Of a DNA stretch of 64,000 nt, positions 24,719 to 34,257 are shown in pieces. The DNA lies in contig NZ_FNRK01000002.1 in NCBI RefSeq assembly GCF_900107815.1, forward strand, positions 62,001 to 126,000. Direction: 5' to 3'. The DNA is from Eubacterium aggregans (GTDB lineage Bacteria > Bacillota > Clostridia > Eubacteriales > Eubacteriaceae). The translations under genes were made by a program, and so were the position numbers. The notes beneath the pieces are model-generated. The model saw nothing but the letters and a program-made list of their open reading frames with translations, had not been told where the DNA came from and ran no database searches. Each line of letters opens with the position of its first letter. The stretch's first letter is position 1.

Positions 24719-25690
24719 ATGGGTATTGAAAAGCTAACGATTATCGCCTTTTTAGTCAGCTTTCTGTTTGTCTGGATCATCACCCCACATTTTTTGCCGG
24801 TGCTCAGACGCTTGCATTTTGGCCAGGCCATCCGTGAGGAAGGGCCCAAAAGCCATATGAAAAAGTCTGGGACGCCTACCATGGGGGGCATCGTCATTCA
24901 GGGTGGTGTTCTTTTCTCCATGATTGTTATGATGATTGCCACTGGTGCAGCCGTCTTATTTCCTGTGATTGTCATGCTCTTTTTCGGACTCATTGGGTTT
25001 GTGGATGATTATATTAAGGTGTCAAAAAAGCATAACTTGGGACTGCGGGCTTGGCAGAAGCTTGTCCTTCAATTTGGCGGGGCAGCGCTGATTGCTGCTT
25101 ATACCGGACTAAACCCAGATATCGGCACTACTTTATATTTGCCCATTGGGGGCGGTATGGTGGACCTGGGGATGTGGTACTATCCCTTCACCTTTATCGC
25201 GGTGGTAGCGGTGGTTAATGCCGTCAATCTTACCGACGGACTGGATGGCTTGGCTTCTGGTGTTACTGCGGTATCCATGACCTTTTTTGCCATTGCGGCC
25301 ATTGGCCTTAATCTTTTGTCACCGGCGATGTTTTCAGGGGCCCTCATTGGAGCCTGTCTTGGATTCCTGCGTTACAACAGCAATCCCGCAGATTTATTTA
25401 TGGGAGATACCGGTTCCATGGCGCTGGGAGGTGGGGTCATTGCGGTGGCTATTATGACCCAGCTGCAGTTTTTTGTTTTAATCGCGGGTTTTGTTTTCGT
25501 CATGGAGGCTTTATCCGTTGTCATCCAGGTGGGGTATTTCAAAATGAGTGGTGGCAAGCGCGTCTTCCGAATGGCCCCGATCCATCATCATTTTGAATTA
25601 AAGGGCTGGAGTGAGACTCGGGTTGTCACGGTATTTTGGGTGGCGGCTGCCCTTTGCGTTGCTCTGGCATTTTTAGCATACGTCGCTTAG
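24719..25690 (+). CDS. mraY: Phospho-MurNAc-pentapeptide transferase (MraY)
   Basis: A 323-residue integral membrane enzyme with about ten hydrophobic helices. It attaches phospho-MurNAc-pentapeptide to undecaprenyl phosphate, giving lipid I. Conserved loops are visible: KSGTPTMGG, FVDDYIKVSKKHNLGL, NLTDGLDGLASG, FMGDTGSMALGG and MAPIHHHFELKGWSE. Its start codon is 3 bp after the murF stop. Confidence 0.96.
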   Translation: MGIEKLTIIAFLVSFLFVWIITPHFLPVLRRLHFGQAIREEGPKSHMKKSGTPTMGGIVIQGGVLFSMIVMMIATGAAVLFPVIVMLFFGLIGFVDDYIKVSKKHNLGLRAWQKLVLQFGGAALIAAYTGLNPDIGTTLYLPIGGGMVDLGMWYYPFTFIAVVAVVNAVNLTDGLDGLASGVTAVSMTFFAIAAIGLNLLSPAMFSGALIGACLGFLRYNSNPADLFMGDTGSMALGGGVIAVAIMTQLQFFVLIAGFVFVMEALSVVIQVGYFKMSGGKRVFRMAPIHHHFELKGWSETRVVTVFWVAAALCVALAFLAYVA

Positions 25691-25713
25691 CTGTTATAAT
25701 CCAGGAGGAAGAT

Positions 25714-27087
25714 ATGAGAGAAAAAGTATTGGTTATCGGAGCTGCCCGAAGTGGCGCCGCGGTTACACAGGCTCTGCTGGCCCGGGGTTACGATGTCATT
25801 CTGACCGACACCCGGGATACAGCGGCCATTATAAAGGAGTTTCCCCAGGTGGAGGACGCTTTAGCGGCCTTTCCAGCAGACCGGGTGGAAAAGATGCTGG
25901 GTGAACAGATTGATGCAAAAGGGATTTCATCCATTAATATGATTGTCGTGAGTCCCGGGGTTCCGTTGACCATCCCAATCATTAAAGCTGCGTTTGAGAA
26001 GGATGTCCCGGTGATCAGTGAGGTAGAATTAGCCTACCGCCTTTCAGAAGCCCCTTTTATCGCGATTACGGGGACCAATGGAAAAACGACAACCACCACC
26101 TTGACCGGTGAGATTTTCAAAGCCAGCGGCCGAGGGACGTATACGGTTGGGAATATTGGAGATCCCATTTCCAATTATGTGAATGATGCCCATGCAGAAG
26201 ATGTTTTTATAACGGAAATCAGCAGCTTTCAGCTCCAAACTTGCCTGACCTTTAAACCGGTGGGGGCGGCCATTTTAAACCTTTCCCCAGACCATTTGGA
26301 TCGACACAAGACCTTAGAAAATTATTACGAAGCCAAGGCCAGGGTGTTTATGAATCAGGATGGGGCGGATTTTATCGTGCTCAATGCTGATGATGCGGAT
26401 GTCTGTCGTATCGGTGCGATGGCTAAATCCCGCAAAATTTATTTTAGTGCCGAAAAGCCAGTGGATACCGGGGTTTTTCTGGAGAACGGAAAGGTCATCC
26501 TTCGGGACGGCGGGGATACCCTGGTGTGCGCTGTGGAGGATATCGGCATTAAGGGGCCCCATAATGTCATGAATGCTTTAGCTGCAACGGCATTGGCTTA
26601 TTTTGGTGGGGTATCGCTTCCGGTGATTCAAAGGGTTTTAAAGACTTTTTCAGGGGTAGAGCATCGACAGGAACGCTTTGCTACCATTGGTGGGGTGGAG
26701 TATATCAATGATTCCAAGGGAACCAATACCAATGCCTCCATCACAGCCCTGGAGGCCATGACGAAGCCCACCATTCTTTTAGCCGGTGGCTATGATAAAA
26801 ATGAAGATTATACTGAATTTATTGAAAGTGTTAAGAAAAAGGTGAAGGCTCTCATCCTTTTGGGAGCAACAGCCGATGCCATTGAAGCATGCGCCCGCAA
26901 AAATGGTTTTGAAGCCATCTACCGTGTGGAAAATTATGATGAAGCGGTTCAAAAGGCTTGCGGGTTAGCAGCGTCTGGGGATGTTGTTCTCCTTTCACCT
27001 GCCTGTGCCAGTTGGGGAATGTTTGATAATTATGAGGATCGGGGCAGGCTTTTTAAAACACTCGCTGTCAAATACGGGAGTCAGTAA
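25714..27087 (+). CDS. murD: UDP-MurNAc-L-alanine:D-glutamate ligase
   Basis: A 457-residue Mur ligase. A Rossmann-like N-terminus (VLVIGAARSGAAV) is followed by the ATP loop AITGTNGKTTTTT, EISSFQLQ, LNLSPDHLDRH and the C-terminal YINDSKGTNTNA and LLAGGYDKNEDY blocks. It adds D-glutamate to UDP-MurNAc-Ala. The open frame runs upstream to 25636 inside mraY, but ATG 25714 has CAGGAGG 6-8 nt ahead. The stop overlaps the ftsW start by one base. Confidence 0.95.
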   Translation: MREKVLVIGAARSGAAVTQALLARGYDVILTDTRDTAAIIKEFPQVEDALAAFPADRVEKMLGEQIDAKGISSINMIVVSPGVPLTIPIIKAAFEKDVPVISEVELAYRLSEAPFIAITGTNGKTTTTTLTGEIFKASGRGTYTVGNIGDPISNYVNDAHAEDVFITEISSFQLQTCLTFKPVGAAILNLSPDHLDRHKTLENYYEAKARVFMNQDGADFIVLNADDADVCRIGAMAKSRKIYFSAEKPVDTGVFLENGKVILRDGGDTLVCAVEDIGIKGPHNVMNALAATALAYFGGVSLPVIQRVLKTFSGVEHRQERFATIGGVEYINDSKGTNTNASITALEAMTKPTILLAGGYDKNEDYTEFIESVKKKVKALILLGATADAIEACARKNGFEAIYRVENYDEAVQKACGLAASGDVVLLSPACASWGMFDNYEDRGRLFKTLAVKYGSQ

Positions 27088-28193
27088 TGAAACGTGGAGG
27101 GGTTGACCGGCCTTTGCTCATTGCTTTGCTTATTTTAGTAGGCTTTGGAGTTCTGATGGTTTTTAGCGCCAGCATGTACACCTCATCCGTTGACGGTAAC
27201 AGTAGTGGGCTCAGTCTGTTTGCCAAGCAATTATTCTTCGTTGCATTGGGGCTGGTCATCATGTACTTTATTAGCCGGATTGATTATCGACGGCTGAATA
27301 ATAAGGATCTTTCCTATTTTCTGATGGGTGCCAGTGGTGTGTTACTGGTGGCTGTTCTATTAATTGGGGTAGAAGTGAATGATGCCAAAAGGTGGATTTC
27401 TTTGGGATTTACGACCTTTCAGCCCTCAGAGCTGGCTAAGGTTTCCGGGATTATTTACCTGGCCGGCTTGATCTGCCGGGAGCCCAAGGTGCTGCGCGAC
27501 AGCAAACAATTTGCCTTTCGGTGTATCGCACCCATTATGGTCTTATGTGGCCTGACGGCCATTGAGCCCTCGCTAAGCGCCGCCATGGCTATTGGGGTAG
27601 GGATGCTCATCGTACTTTTCCTTGGTGGGGTCAATATGAAGCGGTTTTTACCCTACGTACTGGTGATGCTCGCCGGTGTGGTCATTTTGTTGATTGCGGA
27701 GCCCTGGCGTTTGGAACGGATTCGCGTTATGTTTGGCCAGGGTACCGTGGACTATCAGATTACCCAGTCACTCCTGGCCATTGGGACAGGCGGCATCTTT
27801 GGAAAGGGTCTGGGGAACGGCATGCAGAAATATCTGTTTTTGCCTGAGCTGCAGAATGACTTTATCTTTGCCAATATCGGGGAAGAATTTGGCCTTTTGG
27901 GATGCCTCTTCGTAATCGGCTTGTTTTGCTTTATCATCATCCGGGGCATCAAGATTGCCAATTGCTCCCCGGATCGCTTTGGCTATCTTTACACCAGCAG
28001 CGTCATGATTCTTTTAGGCTTTCAAGTGGTGGTTAATATTGGCGTTGCCACCAAAGTTCTTCCTGTAACGGGGATGGCATTACCCTTTGTCAGTGCAGGG
28101 GGGAGCTCGATGTTGGTGCTTTTTGCGATGATGGGGCCAATTTTCAACTTATCCCGTCGGGTTAATTTAGAGAAAAGGAAAAAACACTTGTGA
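27087..28193 (+). CDS. ftsW: Septal peptidoglycan polymerase FtsW
   Basis: A 368-residue SEDS-family membrane protein with about ten helices. Markers are GVLMVFSAS near the N-terminus, KRWISLGFTTFQPSELAK, IAEPWRLERI, YQITQSLLAIGTGG and PFVSAGGSSML. It polymerises glycan strands from lipid II together with the class B penicillin-binding protein. The dcw position between murD and murG supports FtsW over RodA or SpoVE, though SpoVE cannot be fully excluded. Start and stop overlap both neighbours (TAATG and GTGA). Confidence 0.92.
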   Translation: MKRGGVDRPLLIALLILVGFGVLMVFSASMYTSSVDGNSSGLSLFAKQLFFVALGLVIMYFISRIDYRRLNNKDLSYFLMGASGVLLVAVLLIGVEVNDAKRWISLGFTTFQPSELAKVSGIIYLAGLICREPKVLRDSKQFAFRCIAPIMVLCGLTAIEPSLSAAMAIGVGMLIVLFLGGVNMKRFLPYVLVMLAGVVILLIAEPWRLERIRVMFGQGTVDYQITQSLLAIGTGGIFGKGLGNGMQKYLFLPELQNDFIFANIGEEFGLLGCLFVIGLFCFIIIRGIKIANCSPDRFGYLYTSSVMILLGFQVVVNIGVATKVLPVTGMALPFVSAGGSSMLVLFAMMGPIFNLSRRVNLEKRKKHL

Positions 28194-29293
28194 AGAAAAT
28201 ACTCATAGCGGCGGGAGGAACCGGTGGTCATATTTATCCGGGCCTGGCCATTGCAGATCAATTAAAGGAGAAACTGCCGGATAGCCACATTACCTTTGTG
28301 GGTTCTTATGTGGGGATGGAAAAGGATATTATTCCAAAATATGGCTATTCGATGACGTTTATTCGGGCCCGGGGCTTCGAACGGGAGCTATCTTTAGAAA
28401 CCCTGGCCGCAGTGAAAGGGCTCTTTGATAGTATTCGAGATTCGAAGAAGCTGCTGGGAAGTGAAAAGCCGGATTTAGTCATTGGAACCGGGGGCTTTAC
28501 CTGTGGGATGCTCGTAAAGGAAGCGGCTAAAATGGGGATTCCGACACTCATCCATGAACAAAACGCTTATCCGGGACGATCAAACCGAATGCTTGCCAAG
28601 GTGGTCGACCGTATTGGGATCAGCTTTAATGAAGCCCGGGATTATTTTCCAGAGGATAAGGTCTTTTTTGCTGGGAATCCTGTTCGGGGTGTCTTTAAGA
28701 CCATTGACCGGGGAGAAATGCGAAAAGCCCTTCATCTTGGGGAGGATAAACGAATGGTCCTCGCCGTTGGCGGCAGCCAGGGTGCAGAGAGCATTAATCG
28801 GGCAATGGTTGAGTTGGTTGGAAAGGACACAGAGTCAGATCGGGTGTTTTATCATCTGACGGGGAAGGAACAGTACGATGCAGTCTGTCAAGACTATGCA
28901 AAAGCGGGCATTGCCATTGACGGAGAGCGCCTGAGGGTATCACCCTTCAGCACCGAGATGCAGGTGCTTATTGGCGCTAGTGATTTGGTTATCAGCCGTT
29001 CCGGGGCGATGTCCATCGCAGAGCTGGCAGCATCGGGAACCCCTTCAATCCTGATTCCCTATCCCATGGCAGCAGGCGACCACCAGCGCGTAAATGCCCA
29101 GGCGATTGTGGATCTTGGGGGAGGAATCATGATTCCAGATGCCGACCTTGAAGGCGGACGCTTGATGCAGGTGGTAGAAGATTTGTTGGCAGATCCTGTG
29201 GAAATGGAAAATATGGAGGCAGCGGTACGGGCCTACGGTGTCGTCGATGCAGATGCACGTATTGCCGATGAAGCCATGAGGCTGATGGTGTGA
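28190..29293 (+). CDS. murG: Lipid I GlcNAc transferase MurG
   Basis: A 367-residue GT28 glycosyltransferase. It adds GlcNAc to lipid I, making lipid II at the inner face of the membrane. Signature blocks: ILIAAGGTGGHIYPGLA, GTGGFTCGMLV, PTLIHEQNAYPG, VGGSQGAESIN, and the donor-site ISRSGAMSIAELAASGTPSI with PYPMAAGDHQ. It starts at GTG 28190, which overlaps the ftsW stop. Confidence 0.96.
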   Translation: MKKILIAAGGTGGHIYPGLAIADQLKEKLPDSHITFVGSYVGMEKDIIPKYGYSMTFIRARGFERELSLETLAAVKGLFDSIRDSKKLLGSEKPDLVIGTGGFTCGMLVKEAAKMGIPTLIHEQNAYPGRSNRMLAKVVDRIGISFNEARDYFPEDKVFFAGNPVRGVFKTIDRGEMRKALHLGEDKRMVLAVGGSQGAESINRAMVELVGKDTESDRVFYHLTGKEQYDAVCQDYAKAGIAIDGERLRVSPFSTEMQVLIGASDLVISRSGAMSIAELAASGTPSILIPYPMAAGDHQRVNAQAIVDLGGGIMIPDADLEGGRLMQVVEDLLADPVEMENMEAAVRAYGVVDADARIADEAMRLMV

Positions 29294-29325
29294 AATAAAG
29301 ATCAAATAAGGAAGTAGATGCCGGT

Positions 29326-30114
29326 ATGAAGAAAAGGTCACAGCGACAAAAGGAGCTCAAGCAGAAGCTGAGGCGAAGAAAGAGGCGGCGCATTGCGGTG
29401 CGTGTTCTTAGTCTGCTTATTGCCTTGGGGATTCTTGCCGGTGTGGGATACTGGTTTTACACAGCAACGGTCCAGGGAGTGTTTAATATTAAGCATGTTG
29501 AGGTCGTGGGGAGTGGGTCCCGGGAATCCCAGGGGATTATCGATGCAGCTGGTGTTCCCATGGATCAAAATCTCTTTACCGCTAATCTCAATGCCATAGA
29601 CACCAATATCCGAAATAATCTGATGGTGGACGATTTAAGGGTATCAAAAAAATATCCGGATACCATTCTTATTGATATCACCTTGGAGCCTGCTGTTTGT
29701 GCCATGGTGGCAGAAGATAAAACCTTTTATCTCAACAAAGAGGGGAAGGTGGTGGAGGTCAGTGATTACCTGGAAAAATCAGATATTCCACTGGTCTCTG
29801 GATTGACGGGAATTACGGTGGATACCGCAGTGCGCAGTAATGCCACCATCCAGCCGGAATGGAAATATAAAGAAATCTTGCGGATGATTGATGTGTTAGA
29901 CAATAGTGGCTACGGGTCAAAGATTTCAGAGATCATTGCGACCTCGGATAATCACTATAAAATCATCACCAAAAATAATGTGATTTTCCAAGTCGATGAT
30001 TTCGAAGGTTTTAAAGAAAACTACGATTATATTGGTACGGTTATTCAAAAGAACCAGAGCAATCTAGATATCAATCTGACGGCGGGGCCCAATCCCATCG
30101 TTAAAACACGTTAG
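29326..30114 (+). CDS. divIB: Cell division protein DivIB/FtsQ
   Basis: A 262-residue bitopic protein. A very basic N-terminal tail (KKRSQRQKELKQKLRRRKRR) precedes one membrane helix (VLSLLIALGILAGVGYWF), then a POTRA domain beginning FNIKHVEVVGSG and the beta domain. It scaffolds the divisome with FtsL and DivIC. Sequence conservation is modest, so order after murG and before DUF881/sbp/ftsZ is part of the argument. Confidence 0.87.
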   Translation: MKKRSQRQKELKQKLRRRKRRRIAVRVLSLLIALGILAGVGYWFYTATVQGVFNIKHVEVVGSGSRESQGIIDAAGVPMDQNLFTANLNAIDTNIRNNLMVDDLRVSKKYPDTILIDITLEPAVCAMVAEDKTFYLNKEGKVVEVSDYLEKSDIPLVSGLTGITVDTAVRSNATIQPEWKYKEILRMIDVLDNSGYGSKISEIIATSDNHYKIITKNNVIFQVDDFEGFKENYDYIGTVIQKNQSNLDINLTAGPNPIVKTR

Positions 30115-30122
30115 GGGATGAT

Positions 30123-30839
30123 ATGAAAAATACAGGAAAATTATCCATTGCTGTCGTGTCTGTCCTTGTTGGGGTACTCATTATTCTGTCCATGCGGGCG
30201 GTGGACCAGATCGGCGGCTCTGCCAACACGGAGCGTGCCGCCAAGCTCGCCTCTGAAATCAACGCCCTGGAAAGCCGGAATGAAGCCCTGGAGGCAGAGA
30301 AAACAAAGTTATCCCAAAAGCTGGCCCAATATGAATCCTCTTTGGCAGAAGGCGACGATGTCATTAAGGAGAAACTGCAAGCTTTGGAAAAGGAGCGGAT
30401 TGCAGCAGGTTATACGGATGTCAGTGGTTCGGGCATTATCATTGCCATCGATGTTGACAGTACATCGGATTACGATCCAAGCCTGTACGCCTCCCACGCT
30501 GAGCTGCTCTTAACCCTGGTGAATGAGCTCAACGCAGCGGGGGCAGAAGCGGTTTCCATCAATGGTGAACGACTAGTGGGAACAACGGAAGTCCGCCAGG
30601 GCGGCAATTATGTTAATATTAATAAAAAGAAATTTACGGCCCCTTTTGAAGTTCGGGCCATCGGAGAACCAGCAACCCTCGCCGCAGCGGTGGAGATGCG
30701 CTCTGGTATTGTGGATGTCATGAAGAGCAATCATCTGAAGGTGGGAATCTCCAGGCAGGAAGCCCTGGAAATTGTGGCCTATGACGGTACGGTAGACATT
30801 CAATATGCTCAGCCGGTGGCAGACGATGTCGTTCAATAA
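30123..30839 (+). CDS. DUF881 protein, first copy
   Basis: A 238-residue protein with a single N-terminal membrane helix (IAVVSVLVGVLIILSM), a coiled coil (LESRNEALEAEKTKLSQKL) and the DUF881 domain (GYTDVSGSGIIIAIDVD, LLTLVNELNAAGAEAVSING, FEVRAIGEPATLAAAVEM). DUF881 proteins are extracytoplasmic parts of Firmicute and Actinobacterial dcw regions; their role is not settled, though a division-related one is likely. It overlaps the second copy by 14 bp. Confidence 0.87.
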   Translation: MKNTGKLSIAVVSVLVGVLIILSMRAVDQIGGSANTERAAKLASEINALESRNEALEAEKTKLSQKLAQYESSLAEGDDVIKEKLQALEKERIAAGYTDVSGSGIIIAIDVDSTSDYDPSLYASHAELLLTLVNELNAAGAEAVSINGERLVGTTEVRQGGNYVNINKKKFTAPFEVRAIGEPATLAAAVEMRSGIVDVMKSNHLKVGISRQEALEIVAYDGTVDIQYAQPVADDVVQ

Positions 30840-31563
30840 ATATTTAAAGCCCAAGGAACTGGGACTATTGGTTTTATTCATCCTTATTGGTGCTTTGATG
30901 GCCGTCATGGTCAGAAATCTGGATAGTGTCAGCCTTCCTCTGGGAGACGGCCTTCATTCCACAGCCTCCCTGTATGAGCAGGAGGTAATCCTTGAGAACC
31001 TCAGGACCCGAAGCACGATGCTCGAGCAGCAAATGACAAAGCAGCAGGAACGTATTGCGTTGTACGAGGGGGCCTATGATGCGCCCTCAAAGAGTGCTGA
31101 CGAAAACAGGACGGCTTCACTGGAAGCGTATTTAAATGAGACCAGCCAAGCTCTGCAGATTCTGGATGGTTCCGTTGCCATTCAAGGCCCAGGGGTCCGG
31201 GTAACTTTAATGGATAGCGATCGGGAAATCCAGAAGGGTGAGAATCCCAATCAATTTTTGGTTCATAATTCAGATGTACTTCAGGTTCTCAATGAATTGC
31301 GGGTGGCTGGCGCGGAAGGCATCGCCCTCAATGGTTTTCGAGTAACAGAGCATAGCGCCGTGGATTGTGGTGGTGCGGTTATCAATGTGGATGGAAATCT
31401 TTCAACCCCGCCCTTCGTTATTGAGGCCATTGGGGATTCGGAGAAATTGAGTCTTTACTTAAATTCTGACGAAAGTGTCATTCAGATATTGAAATATTCG
31501 GAAATAAAGGTTAATATAGAAAAGTCAGAATCATTATACTTGGATAAGAGTAGCTATAATTAA
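30826..31563 (+). CDS. DUF881 protein, second copy
   Basis: A 245-residue paralogue of the previous gene: one membrane helix (LGLLVLFILIGALMAVMV), a coiled coil (NLRTRSTMLEQQMTKQQERI) and the DUF881 core (VAIQGPGVRVTLMDSD, VLQVLNELRVAGAEGIALNG, PFVIEAIGDSEKL). Two tandem DUF881 genes followed by sbp is a usual Clostridial arrangement. An earlier ATG at 30805 lies deeper inside the first copy; ATG 30826 places the membrane helix at the usual distance from the N-terminus. Confidence 0.87.
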   Translation: MSFNKYLKPKELGLLVLFILIGALMAVMVRNLDSVSLPLGDGLHSTASLYEQEVILENLRTRSTMLEQQMTKQQERIALYEGAYDAPSKSADENRTASLEAYLNETSQALQILDGSVAIQGPGVRVTLMDSDREIQKGENPNQFLVHNSDVLQVLNELRVAGAEGIALNGFRVTEHSAVDCGGAVINVDGNLSTPPFVIEAIGDSEKLSLYLNSDESVIQILKYSEIKVNIEKSESLYLDKSSYN

Positions 31564-31585
31564 TTTTCCAGGAAAAGAGGTTGCG

Positions 31586-32059
31586 ATGCTATTTCCTTTA
31601 ATTGGGTTGATGATCGGTCTGATCATCGGGTTATTTTTACCCATAGAGGTACCGCTGGCCTATTCCTCTTATTTATCCATTGCCATTCTGGCTGCATTGA
31701 ATTCCATTTTTGGCGGGATTCAGGCGGATTTGGAAGGGGCCTTTGATCAAAAGCTTTTTATCACAGGTTTCTTTGGCAATACGGTACTCGCCGCATTGTT
31801 AACCTATATTGGGGACCGTATTGGGGTTCCGATTTATTACGCCGCAATTTTCTATTTTGGAACAACATTGTTTTCCAATTTTGCCAAAATCAGGCGGCAT
31901 TACTTCCATACAGAAGGTGGCAATAAGAATAGTGTTGTTAAGCGAGAAGAAGTGCCTGGAACCATCAAAGAGTCAGCAATGGCGCGGGAAAAGAAGGACG
32001 AAGGTACCAAACATCCCGTAAACATGGAGCAGCTTAGAGATGTTGAAGGTGATGATTGA
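31586..32059 (+). CDS. sbp: Small basic family protein Sbp (DUF1290)
   Basis: A 157-residue membrane protein. About three or four helices occupy the first 100 residues (LIGLMIGLIIGLFLPIEVP, AYSSYLSIAILAALNSIFGG, FGNTVLAALLTYIGDRIGV), followed by a charged cytoplasmic tail. It is the DUF1290 protein usually found between DUF881 genes and ftsZ. The tail of ~50 residues beyond the common core is longer than usual and rich in Lys/Glu. Function is unknown. Confidence 0.88.
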   Translation: MLFPLIGLMIGLIIGLFLPIEVPLAYSSYLSIAILAALNSIFGGIQADLEGAFDQKLFITGFFGNTVLAALLTYIGDRIGVPIYYAAIFYFGTTLFSNFAKIRRHYFHTEGGNKNSVVKREEVPGTIKESAMAREKKDEGTKHPVNMEQLRDVEGDD

Positions 32060-32103
32060 TATAGATTATTATTCTGTATATGAAAAAGCAGGAGGGAAAA
32101 AAA

Positions 32104-33177
32104 GTGATTGAATTAGATAACTACAGTAGCAATTCCGCTAAGATTCGTGTCGTCGGTGTCGGCGGAGGTGGAAACAATGCCGTCAATCGCATGATTGAGG
32201 CTGGCCTTAAAGGGGTTGATTTTGTCTCCATCAATACGGATAACCAGGCCTTGGCTCTAACCTTGGCAGAAAAGCGCCTTCAGATCGGTGAAAAGACCAC
32301 TGGAGGTCTTGGTGCAGGTGGCAATCCGGAAATGGGTCAAAAATCTGCAGAAGAAAGCCGGGATGCCATCGCTGAAATCATTGAGGGCACCGATCTTCTC
32401 TTTGTAACTGCCGGAATGGGTGGTGGGACTGGCTCTGGTGCTGCCCCAATCATCGCCAGAGTGGCGAAGGAAATAGGTATTCTCACCATTGGTGTCGTTA
32501 CAAAGCCCTTCTCCTTTGAAGGAAAGGTGCGGATGCGCAATGCTCAGATTGCCAGTGATTTCATGCAGGACAGTGTCGATGCCCTGGTAACCATCCCCAA
32601 CGACCGCTTGCTGCGTATGGCAGACAAATCCACCTCCCTGCGGGAAGCTTTTAAATTAGCAGATGATGTTCTGCTTCAGGGTGTTCGTAGTATTTCGGAT
32701 TTAATTTCCATGCCAGGCCTGGTCAGTCTTGACTTTGCCGATGTCAAGACCATCATGCAGGATGCCGGTTTGGCCCACATGGGTGTTGGCCGTGCTTCCG
32801 GTGAAAACCGTGCTGAAGAAGCAGCGAAAGAAGCCATTTTAAGTCCACTTCTGGAAACTGAAATCGATGGCGCTACAGGCGTGTTGCTGAATATCACCGC
32901 AGGGGAAGATTTATCCCTTTTTGAAGTCGATAAAGCAGCGACCATTGCCCGGGAAGCTTCTGACGAGGATGCCAATGTCATCTTTGGGGCAACCATCGAT
33001 GAAAGTCTGGGTGATGAAATCCAGATTACCGTCATTGCCACCGGTTTTTTGACAAAGGATGAAGAACGGGCGAACCGTTCAGTTCCAGCTCAGAAACAGG
33101 CACCGAAAAAGAATGAAAACCGTCGTTCCAGTGCGGATCTCTTTTCTATTCCGGACTTCTTGAATACTGACGAATAG
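32104..33177 (+). CDS. ftsZ: Cell division GTPase FtsZ
   Basis: A 357-residue tubulin homologue. [19 protein letters not shown] opens the nucleotide-binding domain, [15 protein letters not shown] is the tubulin signature, and the C-terminal [10 protein letters not shown] is the peptide that binds partners such as ZapA, SepF or FtsA. The frame extends to ATG 32080, but GGAGGG at 32091-32096 with 7-nt spacing marks GTG 32104 as the true start. FtsA is not encoded next to it. Confidence 0.96.
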   Translation: MIELDNYSSNSAKIRVVGVGGGGNNAVNRMIEAGLKGVDFVSINTDNQALALTLAEKRLQIGEKTTGGLGAGGNPEMGQKSAEESRDAIAEIIEGTDLLFVTAGMGGGTGSGAAPIIARVAKEIGILTIGVVTKPFSFEGKVRMRNAQIASDFMQDSVDALVTIPNDRLLRMADKSTSLREAFKLADDVLLQGVRSISDLISMPGLVSLDFADVKTIMQDAGLAHMGVGRASGENRAEEAAKEAILSPLLETEIDGATGVLLNITAGEDLSLFEVDKAATIAREASDEDANVIFGATIDESLGDEIQITVIATGFLTKDEERANRSVPAQKQAPKKNENRRSSADLFSIPDFLNTDE

Positions 33178-33185
33178 GATGAACC

Positions 33186-33641
33186 ATGCGATGTCCCTTT
33201 TGCGAGTATGACGGCAGCCGGGTAATCGATTCACGACCAGTGGAAGAAAATACCATGATTCGACGTCGCAGGGAGTGTGAAAAGTGCAAGAAGCGCTTTA
33301 CCACCTACGAGCGAATTGAAAATATTCCCCTTATCATTGTAAAAAAAGGGGGACAACGGGTATCCTTCGATCGGAATAAAATCCTGAATGGGATGATTAG
33401 AGCCTGCGAAAAGCGGCCTGTTCCCATCGACCATCTCGAAGAAGTGGTCGATGGCATTGAACGCAACCTTTATCAAAATGAGGCCAAGGAAATATCCTCG
33501 GAGTGTATTGGTGAGCAGGTGATGGATGCCCTTAAATCCATCGATCAGGTAGCTTATGTGCGCTTTGCTTCGGTTTATCGACATTTTAAGGATGTGGATT
33601 CCTTTATGGAGGAACTGAACCATTTGAAGTCGGAGCAATAA
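33186..33641 (+). CDS. nrdR: Transcriptional repressor NrdR
   Basis: A 151-residue protein: an N-terminal zinc ribbon (CPFC at residues 3-6 and CEKC at ~31-34) and an ATP-cone domain ([20 protein letters not shown]). NrdR senses dATP and ATP and represses ribonucleotide reductase genes through paired NrdR boxes. No such target lies in this window. It follows ftsZ by 8 bp and is probably cotranscribed. Confidence 0.95.
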   Translation: MRCPFCEYDGSRVIDSRPVEENTMIRRRRECEKCKKRFTTYERIENIPLIIVKKGGQRVSFDRNKILNGMIRACEKRPVPIDHLEEVVDGIERNLYQNEAKEISSECIGEQVMDALKSIDQVAYVRFASVYRHFKDVDSFMEELNHLKSEQ

Positions 33642-33651
33642 GGAGGCTTTT

Positions 33652-34182
33652 GTGGACTTTTACGAACCGACCATAGAAACAAAGGAAATTTTTTCTGGTC
33701 GAATTTTAAATTTAAGGGTGGATACCATTGCCCTTCCGGATGGAAAAACATCCCTCCGTGAAATTGTTGACCATAAAGATGCAGTGGCTATTTTGCCCAT
33801 TGTGGATGATTGCATGGTCTTTGTAAAGCAATTTAGAAAGGCCGTCGAAACAGTGTTGACAGAAATACCCGCAGGCCTCATGGAAACGGGGGAGAACATT
33901 TTTGAAACGGCTTCCCGTGAGCTCCAGGAAGAAATTGGACTGAAGCCGATGGACCTTAAGTACTTAGGAGACATGTGGCCTTCACCAGGATTCACCAATG
34001 AAAAGACAGCGTTGTTTATGGCGACACAGTTTGAAGAAGAAGCTTTGGAAGCGGATGATGATGAATTCATCCAGATTATCCGGATTCCAATCCCGACGGT
34101 AAGGGCCCTTTATTTAAGTGGCAAATTTACAGATGCAAAGACGGCCTGCGCATTGGGACGTTATTTTTCACAGTGCAGATAA
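33652..34182 (+). CDS. NUDIX hydrolase, ADP-ribose pyrophosphatase type
   Basis: A 176-residue enzyme with a complete Nudix box, G-x5-E-x7-REL-x-EE-x-GL (residues from GLMETGE to REL QEEIGL). FVKQFRKAVETVLTEIPAG ahead of it is typical of ADP-ribose pyrophosphatases, which cleave ADP-ribose to AMP and ribose 5-phosphate. The exact substrate is inferred from family. It starts at GTG 33652 after AAGGAGG. Confidence 0.88.
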   Translation: MDFYEPTIETKEIFSGRILNLRVDTIALPDGKTSLREIVDHKDAVAILPIVDDCMVFVKQFRKAVETVLTEIPAGLMETGENIFETASRELQEEIGLKPMDLKYLGDMWPSPGFTNEKTALFMATQFEEEALEADDDEFIQIIRIPIPTVRALYLSGKFTDAKTACALGRYFSQCR

Positions 34183-34190
34183 TAATCATG

Positions 34191-34236
34191 GGTGATCCTT
34201 TATCCCGCATGGGCGAGATAAGTGGTCACCTTTTCT
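34191..34236 (+). terminator. Probable terminator between the NUDIX gene and lysA
   Basis: GGTGATCC and GGTCACC at the ends pair, with inner TTATC/GATAA and CCC/GGG stems, and TTTTCT follows. The hairpin has several mismatches, so termination efficiency is uncertain. Confidence 0.45.
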
Positions 34237-34257
34237 ATTCTAAAAAAGGAGTATTGA

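Noticed and set aside
30123-31563. The two DUF881 genes as one gene split by a frameshift
   Set aside because: Each has its own start, membrane helix and complete domain; tandem copies are usual in this cluster.
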